This document shows, in pieces, positions 1 to 4,834 of a stretch of 5,964 nt of DNA. This DNA is from Palsa-1188 sp050010575 (GTDB lineage Bacteria; Bacillota; DSM-12270; Thermacetogeniales; Thermacetogeniaceae). The notes beneath the pieces were generated by a model. The model was given only the letters and a program-made list of their open reading frames with translations, made no database searches and was not told where the DNA came from. A program made the translations under genes and the position numbers. The stretch is taken from the NCBI GenBank assembly GCA_050010575.1, contig JBEKKU010000142.1, positions 1-5,964 on the forward strand, read 5' to 3'. Within the stretch, counting starts at the first letter, position 1. Every line of letters starts with the position of its first letter.

Positions 1-2
1 CG

Positions 3-1394
3 ACTGTAACCTACCCACTAGCCACCAGGAGGATTGTCCTGATCGTTTCGACGATGAGCGCCTTTATCACGCCCTTCCTGGTCTCCTCTGTCAATATTGC
101 CCTGCCTGCCATCGGAAAAGAGTTTGCCCTGGACGCCATTACGATGAGCTGGATTGTTACCGCTTACCTGCTGGCTGCGGCCATCTTTCTGGTTCCTTTC
201 GGCAGGATAGCCGATATCTACGGACGCAAGAAGATCTATCTGACCGGCACACTGGTGATCACCATCTCTTCGTTTTTAGCAGCACATGCTAGCTCCAGCA
301 TCATGCTGATTTCGGCCCGGCTGTTGGAAGGACTGGGCGGCGCCATGATCTTTGGCACCGGGATCGCCATTCTGATTTCGGTCTATCCGCTGCAAGAAAG
401 AGGCCGGGTGATCGGGATCAACGTGGCCGGCACCTATTTAGGGCTTTCCCTGGGGCCCTTTATCGGCGGCTGGCTGTCCTATTCCTTTGGCTGGCGCAGC
501 ATCTTCATGATCATCGTGCCGATCGGCATTATCATCCTGGCCTTGATCTTCTGGAAGGTGGCCGGAGAGTGGTCGGAGGCCAAGGGTGAGCGGTTCGATT
601 TTGGCGGTTCCTTATTGTATAGTGCGGCCATCCTGGCGGTGATGTATGGGTTTTCCCGATTGCCCGAAGTGACCGGTTTTATCCTCATCCTGTCAGGGAG
701 CATCCTAATGATCCTGTTTATCGCCTGGGAGTTACGGTCAGATTTTCCGGTACTGAATATGAGGCTATTCCGCAGCAACATAGCCTTCACCTTCTCCAAT
801 CTCGCCGCCCTGATCAACTACAGCGCCACCTATGCCCTGACCTTTCTGCTCAGCCTGTATCTTCAGTATGTAAAAGGTTTGAACGCTCAGCATGCCGGTT
901 TCATCCTGATCTTCCAGCCGGTGATGATGTTCCTGTTCTCACCATTTGCCGGCCGGCTATCGGACCGGGTGGAACCGCGATTGGTGGCCTCGCTGGGCAT
1001 GGGACTGACCGCCATCGGCCTGGCCATGCTGGTGCTGCTCGACAGGTCGACCGCCCTGACCTACATCATCGGCTGTTTAATCTTGCTTGGGCTGGGCTTT
1101 GCCCTGTTTTCCTCCCCCAACACCAACGCGGTGATGAGCTCCGTCGGCAAGAAGTTTTATGGTGTGGCCTCGGGCACGCTGTCAACGATGCGCTTGACGG
1201 GACAGATGTTGAGCATGGGGATCGTGACGATGATCATGGCCCTATTTATCGGCAAGAACATGATCACGCCGGAGAACTTTATCATGTTCATCAAGAGCAT
1301 GAAAACAGCCTTCACCGCCTTCGCCTTGCTATGCGCCCTCGGGGTGCTGGCCTCGCTGGCCCGGGGCCGGGTGCACACGGAGGAATTGGGGTGA
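3..1394 (+). CDS. MFS transporter, DHA2 / 14-TMS drug-efflux type (5' end outside window)
   Basis: Predicted proton-driven major facilitator transporter in the cytoplasmic membrane; substrate unknown, multidrug or small-metabolite export being the usual role of this family. Counting from the ATG at 54, residues 50-60 (GRIADIYGRKK) are MFS motif A in the loop after TM2, and residues 130-139 (GLSLGPFIGG) are the antiporter motif C in TM5. Hydrophobic segments add up to about 14 helices, fitting DHA2. The ATG at 54 would start inside TM1: the frame stays open upstream and encodes TRRIVLIVST, the usual Arg-Arg plus hydrophobic lead-in of this family, so the true start is probably left of the window. 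No ATG, GTG or TTG lies in frame between 3 and 53. The acidic residue often found in TM1 of DHA2 pumps is absent (PFLVSSVNIALP), as in a clostridial/archaeal subgroup. It lies 86 bases before ruvC on the same strand. Family sure, substrate not. Confidence 0.9.
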   Translation, partial: TVTYPLATRRIVLIVSTMSAFITPFLVSSVNIALPAIGKEFALDAITMSWIVTAYLLAAAIFLVPFGRIADIYGRKKIYLTGTLVITISSFLAAHASSSIMLISARLLEGLGGAMIFGTGIAILISVYPLQERGRVIGINVAGTYLGLSLGPFIGGWLSYSFGWRSIFMIIVPIGIIILALIFWKVAGEWSEAKGERFDFGGSLLYSAAILAVMYGFSRLPEVTGFILILSGSILMILFIAWELRSDFPVLNMRLFRSNIAFTFSNLAALINYSATYALTFLLSLYLQYVKGLNAQHAGFILIFQPVMMFLFSPFAGRLSDRVEPRLVASLGMGLTAIGLAMLVLLDRSTALTYIIGCLILLGLGFALFSSPNTNAVMSSVGKKFYGVASGTLSTMRLTGQMLSMGIVTMIMALFIGKNMITPENFIMFIKSMKTAFTAFALLCALGVLASLARGRVHTEELG

Positions 1395-1468
1395 TCGCTG
1401 GAGGAGACTTAGATAGCATGCGGTACGCTTAACCGTTGCCTTACGATCTCTGGGTGCAGGTCTGTTCT

Positions 1469-1474
1469 GGAGGA
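1469..1474 (+). promoter_or_regulatory. Ribosome binding site of ruvC
   Basis: GGAGGA lies 6 bases before GTG 1481. It decides the start: the open frame extends upstream to a TTG at 1436, but the 15 extra residues this would add have no counterpart in RuvC, and the strong Shine-Dalgarno points to GTG 1481. Confidence 0.8.
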
Positions 1475-1480
1475 ATACAA

Positions 1481-1963
1481 GTGGTCATTCTGGGTATTGA
1501 TCCTGGTGTGGTGTCGACCGGATACGGGTTGCTATCGATTGCCGATGGACAGCCCATAGTCCTGGATTATGGCGTCATTTCACTGGAGAGCAAGCTCGAC
1601 CTGCCCACCCGGCTGCAGCGGATCTATCAGGGCCTGGCAGAGATCTGCGACCGGCACCATCCCCAGGCCATGTCCATCGAAGACCTGTTTTACAACAAGA
1701 ATGTGCGCACCGCCATGACCGTGGGGCACGTCCGGGGAGCCACCATCCTGGTCGGGATGCACCATGGAATGACCGTGCATACCTACACGCCGCTGCAGAT
1801 CAAACAGGCGGTGACCGGATACGGGCGGGCAGAGAAGGAGCAGTTGCAGCGCATGCTGAAGCTGATCTTCAAGCTGCCGGTGATTCCCGAGCCCGACCAC
1901 GCCGCCGATGCCCTGGCGGCAGCCTATTGCCACTTGAATTACGCCCGGGTGCCCTACCGCTAG
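1481..1963 (+). CDS. ruvC: Crossover junction endodeoxyribonuclease RuvC
   Basis: Dimeric, metal-dependent endonuclease that cuts Holliday junctions symmetrically during recombinational repair, working with RuvAB in the cytoplasm. The 160-residue product has an RNase H-like fold and starts MVILGIDPG with catalytic Asp7. The second acidic residue is Glu67 (SIEDLF). The C-terminal motif EPDHAADALA supplies His140 and Asp143. His140 occupies the place held by Asp138 in E. coli RuvC; from memory the Thermus thermophilus enzyme also has His there, so the site should be active. The length is a little shorter than E. coli RuvC (173), the difference being at the C-terminal tail. GTG start with GGAGGA 6 bases upstream. 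It is followed after 84 bases by ruvA. yebC, often upstream of ruvC, is replaced here by the MFS gene. Confidence 0.96.
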   Translation: MVILGIDPGVVSTGYGLLSIADGQPIVLDYGVISLESKLDLPTRLQRIYQGLAEICDRHHPQAMSIEDLFYNKNVRTAMTVGHVRGATILVGMHHGMTVHTYTPLQIKQAVTGYGRAEKEQLQRMLKLIFKLPVIPEPDHAADALAAAYCHLNYARVPYR

Positions 1964-2007
1964 GCTGGGCGCTCCGGTGAAATCCAGATACCTGTCAGCT
2001 AGAGAAC

Positions 2008-2033
2008 CGGGACCGGAACTATCCTCTGTCCCG
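2008..2033 (+). other. Small inverted repeat between ruvC and ruvA
   Basis: CGGGAC (2008-2013) and GTCCCG (2028-2033) can pair as a 6 bp stem with a 14-base loop, just before the ruvA ribosome binding site. There is no T-tract, so it is not a classical terminator. It might modulate ruvA translation or be chance. An alternative pairing of AGAG 2001-2004 with CTCT 2024-2027 would compete with it. Confidence 0.3.
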
Positions 2034-2047
2034 CTGGGGGAGCATCG

Positions 2048-2656
2048 ATGATTGCTTTTGTACGGGGAATATTGAAAGGGATCGACGAGAGCCAGGTGCT
2101 GTTGGACGTGGACGGGATCGGCTACGAGGTGCTGGTTCCGTCCGGCCTGGCCAGGGCCCTGCCTGCGGTCGGGCAGGAGGTGGAGGTTCATACCTATCTC
2201 TACGTCCGGGAAGACTGTCTACAGCTTTATGGTTTCCGGTCGGTGCGGGACCGGGCACTGTTCCGGTTGCTGCTGCGAGCGCCGGGGATCGGCCCCAAGG
2301 TGGCCCTGTCCATCCTGGACACCTTTAAGGGAGAAGAGCTATTCAGTATCGTGTCCCGAGGCGATGCTCACAGCCTGCAGCGGGTCCCCGGTGTCGGGGC
2401 GAAATCTGCCCAGCGCCTGGTCCTGGAGTTGAAGGGCAAGCTGGACGGGCTGTTTGAGGTTCCGTTGCCAGGGCAGCAGATTGACTTGCCGCCGGCCTTC
2501 GGTGAGGCCTCCCAGGCCTTGCTGGCCCTGGGGTACAGCCGGCAAGAGGTAGAAACGGTCATGAAGCGGATGACCAGGGGCCAACCGGCGGGAATTTCGG
2601 TCTCAGGGCTGGTACGTAGCGCCCTGAGGGATTTGGGAAAAGGGAAAGAGGAATAG
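2048..2656 (+). CDS. ruvA: Holliday junction branch migration complex subunit RuvA
   Basis: Structure-specific DNA-binding subunit that clamps the four-way junction as tetramers and loads RuvB. The 202 residues match the usual length. Domain I (about 1-62) is the OB-fold, with the acidic pin Glu55-Asp56 in VREDCLQLYGF at the same positions as in E. coli. Domain II carries two helix-hairpin-helix motifs, PGIGPK (79-84) and PGVGAK (114-119), which contact the junction backbone. A flexible linker (about 137-150) leads to domain III (EASQALLALGYS, about 153-195), which binds RuvB. ATG 2048 has a purine-rich GGGGGAG (2036-2042) 5 bases upstream. The stop codon is 3 bases before the ruvB start, so the two are translated together, fitting their partnership. 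Confidence 0.97.
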   Translation: MIAFVRGILKGIDESQVLLDVDGIGYEVLVPSGLARALPAVGQEVEVHTYLYVREDCLQLYGFRSVRDRALFRLLLRAPGIGPKVALSILDTFKGEELFSIVSRGDAHSLQRVPGVGAKSAQRLVLELKGKLDGLFEVPLPGQQIDLPPAFGEASQALLALGYSRQEVETVMKRMTRGQPAGISVSGLVRSALRDLGKGKEE

Positions 2657-2659
2657 GCC

Positions 2660-3706
2660 ATGGAGGAGAGGATCGTCTCTGCCGCCCGTGCCCCGCATGA
2701 CGAGGCCGAAGGCTCGCTGCGCCCGCGGCGGCTGCAGGATTTTGTCGGGCAGCAGAAAACCAAGGACAACCTGCAGGTATTTATCGAGGCTGCCAGGAAG
2801 CGCGGGGAGCCGCTGGATCACGTCCTGCTTTACGGCCCGCCGGGTTTGGGCAAGACGACCCTGGCGCATATTATCTCTCAGGAACTGGGAGTCCGCCTCT
2901 ATCCGACCTCGGGGCCGGCCCTGGAGCGTGCCGGGGATATGGCCGCCGTGCTGACCAATATGGAAGCCCACGAGATCCTCTTTGTGGACGAGATCCATCG
3001 CCTGCCCCGGGTGGTGGAGGAGATCATGTATCCGGCGATGGAGGATTTTTGCCTGGATATTATCATCGGCAAGGGGCCCGGCGCCAGATCGCTGCGCATC
3101 GATCTGCCGCCTTTCACCCTGATCGGGGCCACCACCAGGGCCGGCCTGGTCAGCCTGCCGCTCAGGGACCGCTTCGGCATCATCGTCAGGTTGGATTTCT
3201 ATCCCCAGGAGGACCTATTTGCCATTGTCGCCCGGGCGGCCACATTACTGGGGATGAAGATGGAGGATGGTGGCGCCTGGGAGATCGCCGGCCGGGCGCG
3301 GGGTACACCGCGGGTGGCGACCAGGCTGTTGCGCCGGATCCGGGATTTTGCAGAAGTGGCCGGAGAGGATTATGTCTCCCAGCAGATCGTGCAATCGGCC
3401 CTGGAGCGTCTGGAAGTGGATGAGGCCGGGCTGGATAAGGTTGACCGCATTCTATTGGCCACCCTGATCGAAAAGTTTCAGGGAGGCCCGGTGGGGTTGG
3501 ATACCCTGGCCGCGGCGGCGAGGGAGGAGTCCGGGACCATCGAAGATGTCTATGAGCCCTACCTGCTGCAGATGGGCTACCTGCAGCGCACTCCCAGGGG
3601 AAGGGTGGCCACCATATTGGCTTACAGCCACCTGGGCATTGCCCATCCGGACAAACTGGTCAATGCTGTACAGCAGGACACGCTGTTTCCGGATGCACAG
3701 TCGTGA
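2660..3706 (+). CDS. ruvB: Holliday junction branch migration ATPase RuvB
   Basis: Hexameric AAA+ motor that drives branch migration of Holliday junctions on RuvA. The 348-residue product is full length. Visible parts: the RuvB N-terminal signature SLRPRRLQDFVGQ (19-31); Walker A GPPGLGKTT (59-67); Walker B LFVDEIH (107-113, with D110/E111); sensor 1 region GATTRAG (156-162); an arginine-rich LRDRFG (168-173) where the arginine finger lies; sensor 2 region RGTPRVATRLLRR (214-226); and a C-terminal winged helix (about 275-345) with GGPVGLDTLA and the conserved YLLQMGYLQRTPRGR. ATG 2660 lies 3 bases after the ruvA stop, with GAGGA inside the ruvA end as ribosome binding site. The stop codon overlaps the GTG start of queH. 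Confidence 0.98.
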   Translation: MEERIVSAARAPHDEAEGSLRPRRLQDFVGQQKTKDNLQVFIEAARKRGEPLDHVLLYGPPGLGKTTLAHIISQELGVRLYPTSGPALERAGDMAAVLTNMEAHEILFVDEIHRLPRVVEEIMYPAMEDFCLDIIIGKGPGARSLRIDLPPFTLIGATTRAGLVSLPLRDRFGIIVRLDFYPQEDLFAIVARAATLLGMKMEDGGAWEIAGRARGTPRVATRLLRRIRDFAEVAGEDYVSQQIVQSALERLEVDEAGLDKVDRILLATLIEKFQGGPVGLDTLAAAAREESGTIEDVYEPYLLQMGYLQRTPRGRVATILAYSHLGIAHPDKLVNAVQQDTLFPDAQS

Positions 3707-4245
3707 AACTGTTGTTGCACGTCTGCTGCGGTCCCTGCGCCACCTGGCCGGCCCGGTCACTGCTGGAACAGGGAGCTGACCTGACCGGGTTTTTCTTCAA
3801 CCCGAACATTCACCCCTACCAGGAGTATGTGAAGCGGCTGGATGGGGCCCGGGAACTGGCCAGGCGGCTGGAGTTCACGCTGCTGGCAAGCGAGGAGTAT
3901 CAACCCGAACTCTATTTCCGGGACGTGACCTGGCATGAACAGGAGCGTTGCCGGCTCTGCTACACCCTGCGCCTGCAAGAGGCGGCGGTCAAGGCCAAGG
4001 AGACGGGCTGTGAGGGGTTCACCACCAGCCTGCTGATCAGCCCCTACCAGAAACATGAACTGATCAGTGCCCTGGGCGCGGAGATCGGTCGGCGGTTGGA
4101 CATTCCTTTTATCTATTATGACTGGAGACCGGCTTTCTACGAAGGCCGGAGACAGGCCCGGGAGATGGGCCTGTACAGCCAGCGTTATTGTGGGTGCCTG
4201 TATAGCGAGTACGAGCGTTTTCGGGAGGCCAAACCGAATGGATAA
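3703..4245 (+). CDS. queH: Epoxyqueuosine reductase QueH (DUF208 family)
   Basis: Cytoplasmic enzyme for the last step of queuosine synthesis: reduction of epoxyqueuosine to queuosine in the wobble position of tRNAs for Tyr, His, Asn and Asp. QueH is the cobalamin-independent, iron-sulphur alternative to QueG. The 180 residues carry all family cysteines: HVCCGPC (C8, C9, C12), ERCRLCY (C83, C86) and YCGC (C163, C165), of which a subset holds a [4Fe-4S] cluster. GFTTSLLISPYQ (105-116) is also typical of the family. It starts with GTG 3703 overlapping the ruvB TGA by 4 bases (GTGA), has no clear Shine-Dalgarno of its own, and so is probably coupled to ruvB translation. queA and tgt often lie downstream in related genomes, outside this window. 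No catalytic residue appears missing. Confidence 0.93.
   Translation: MKLLLHVCCGPCATWPARSLLEQGADLTGFFFNPNIHPYQEYVKRLDGARELARRLEFTLLASEEYQPELYFRDVTWHEQERCRLCYTLRLQEAAVKAKETGCEGFTTSLLISPYQKHELISALGAEIGRRLDIPFIYYDWRPAFYEGRRQAREMGLYSQRYCGCLYSEYERFREAKPNG
4223..4228 (+). promoter_or_regulatory. Ribosome binding site of the DUF2905 gene
   Basis: GGGAGG within the end of queH, 9 bases before ATG 4238. It settles the start: the open frame extends further upstream to 4067, but the extra 57 residues are an out-of-frame reading of queH. Confidence 0.7.
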
Positions 4246-4462
4246 TTTCACGTCACTGGCCAGGATTGTCATGATCGCCGGCGCCCTCCTGTTTGGCGCC
4301 GGGGCGCTGCTGTTGCTGCTGGGCCGGTTCCTGCCCCTGGGGCGGTTGCCCGGCGACATCTTCTGGCACCGGGGCAGCTTCAGCTTTTACTTTCCTGTTG
4401 TCACCTGCCTGGTACTGAGCCTGTTACTGACGCTGCTGCTTAATATCATCTGGCGGCGCTGA
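4238..4462 (+). CDS. DUF2905 family small membrane protein
   Basis: 74-residue membrane protein of unknown function. Two hydrophobic helices (about 8-30 and 49-70) flank a short loop with the DUF2905 signature PLGRLPGDIFWHRGSFSFYF (33-52); the LGRLPGDI part is the most diagnostic. It is short and ends in two arginines after the second helix. ATG 4238 overlaps the queH stop by 8 bases and has its own GGGAGG. From memory this family is often found beside ruvB, queH and spoIID in Clostridia, but I know of no established role. It is the last gene of the ruv-queH unit before a long non-coding stretch. Family confident, function unknown. Confidence 0.88.
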   Translation: MDNFTSLARIVMIAGALLFGAGALLLLLGRFLPLGRLPGDIFWHRGSFSFYFPVVTCLVLSLLLTLLLNIIWRR

Positions 4463-4467
4463 GGGAA

Positions 4468-4496
4468 CTGCCACCGGTTGAGGCGAAAGATGGCAG
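4468..4496 (+). terminator. Weak terminator-like inverted repeat after DUF2905
   Basis: CTGCCA (4468-4473) and TGGCAG (4491-4496) form a 6 bp stem with a 17-base loop, followed by GATTTTAATCGTTT. The stem is short, the loop large and the T-run interrupted, so this would be an inefficient terminator at best. Confidence 0.22.
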
Positions 4497-4500
4497 GATT

Positions 4501-4552
4501 TTAATCGTTTGTCACGAACTTTGTAGAATATTTGCTTGTCAACGAGTTCTTA
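4501..4552 (+). promoter_or_regulatory. AT-richer, promoter-like segment upstream of spoIID
   Basis: The only AT-rich stretch in the window. It holds TTGTCA (4509-4514), TAGAAT (4524-4529) and TTTGTAGAA (4520-4528), the last one base away from the Spo0A box core TGTCGAA. The -35-like and -10-like hexamers are only 9 bases apart, so they do not make a standard sigma-A promoter together. Genes such as spoIID are sigma-E controlled in Bacillus; I could not find a convincing sigma-E pair here. It is the likeliest promoter region for spoIID and any RNA before it, but no exact start can be given. Confidence 0.3.
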
Positions 4553-4574
4553 GCTTTAGGTGGGGGCCTGCTTT

Positions 4575-4800
4575 CCCCCACTGAAGCTTATCGGGAAAAC
4601 TTACTTTAGTGGGGCTTTAGCCCTAACTAAAGTTTAGTTGAGCCGATCCAGGGGCTTAACGCTACTTGTCTCCCACGGAGACTTAGTGGCGGTTAGCCAT
4701 CGGAGAAATCGTGATCCAGGGACGTACCCGCTCTTATCCCGCCGCTTCAAAGAAGCGGGGGCATTAGAGCCGGGTGCCCTCCGGGCGAGTCATCGGGCGA
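4575..4800 (+). ncRNA. Structured non-coding RNA, candidate HEARO / IscB omega-RNA
   Basis: Dense nested pairing on the + strand. Stem A: CCCCACTGAAG (4576-4586) with CTTTAGTGGGG (4604-4614), 11 bp with one G-U, next to the hairpin GGGCTTTAGCCC (4612-4623). Stem B: CCGAT (4643-4647) with ATCGG (4699-4703) closes GGCT/AGCC (4653-4656/4695-4698), CGCTACT/AGTGGCG (4660-4666/4685-4691) and GTCTCC-CAC-GGAGAC (4668-4682). Stem C: GTACCC (4724-4729) with GGGTGC (4772-4777) encloses a 41-base imperfect hairpin (4730-4770) with AAA loop and only three mismatches in 19 pairs. The single strand CGGAGAAATCG then GGGACGTACCC before stem C recalls the core of IscB omega-RNAs (the OgeuIscB RNA, from memory, has GGACGCACCC followed by a hairpin). 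In that class the 5' end guides IscB to target DNA. No T-tracts follow the stems, which argues against terminators. Structure well supported, class assignment from memory only. Confidence 0.58.
4645..4721 (+). repeat. Direct repeat GATCCAGGG bracketing stem B
   Basis: GATCCAGGG occurs at 4645-4653 and again at 4713-4721, exactly 68 bases apart, one copy on each side of the central long hairpin. It could be part of the RNA fold (alternative strands for a pseudoknot) rather than a target-site duplication, since both copies lie inside the structured block. Confidence 0.5.
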
Positions 4801-4822
4801 ATACGGGGAGAGTTTCAGAAAC

Positions 4823-4826
4823 GGGG
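4823..4826 (+). promoter_or_regulatory. Weak ribosome binding site of spoIID inside the element end
   Basis: GGGG lies 8 bases before ATG 4835 and is the only Shine-Dalgarno-like stretch at usable distance. It follows the small palindrome GTTTC-A-GAAAC (4812-4822). If the upstream block is an insertion, this site belongs to the insert and replaces a stronger native AGGTGG. Confidence 0.35.
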
Positions 4827-4834
4827 TTAGCTGA

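Larger units (their letters stand above)
4572..4834 (+). mobile_element. Candidate ORF-less HEARO / ISC (IscB-type) element inserted before spoIID
   Basis: Non-coding insert proposed from three observations. First, the structured block 4575-4800 has no credible ORF and fills the gap before spoIID. Second, it ends directly at ATGA (4835-4838), the kind of 3' junction recalled for HEARO elements (ATGA or GTGA). Third, taking it out near 4572 would put the left-flank AGGTGG (4558-4563) about 8 bases before ATG 4835, a normal ribosome binding site. No nuclease or transposase gene is present, so it would be non-autonomous. The left edge is uncertain by about 20 bases because GCTTTAGGTGGGGG (4553-4566) can pair with CCCCCACTGAAGC (4575-4587) and may belong to the element. 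An ordinary structured leader of spoIID is the alternative. Confidence 0.42.

Noticed and set aside
1436..1480. Longer RuvC starting at TTG 1436
   Set aside because: The added 15 residues do not fit the family, and GGAGGA is ideally placed for GTG 1481.
1580..2191. 203-codon ORF on the - strand across ruvC and ruvA
   Set aside because: Antisense to two clearly conserved genes, with Gln/Gly/His-rich composition typical of shadow frames.
4730..4777. Rho-independent terminator
   Set aside because: The stem is long and strong, but nothing resembling a T-tract follows; the sequence continues GC-rich.
4463..4834. Metabolite riboswitch (preQ1, cobalamin, TPP, ZTP and similar) or T-box before spoIID
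   Set aside because: preQ1 was considered because queH is adjacent, but no conserved core of these classes that I know is present, and spoIID is not a usual target.
4600..4834. Group II intron or IS605 tnpB remnant
   Set aside because: No domain V-like hairpin and no coding remnant of TnpB or a reverse transcriptase in any frame.
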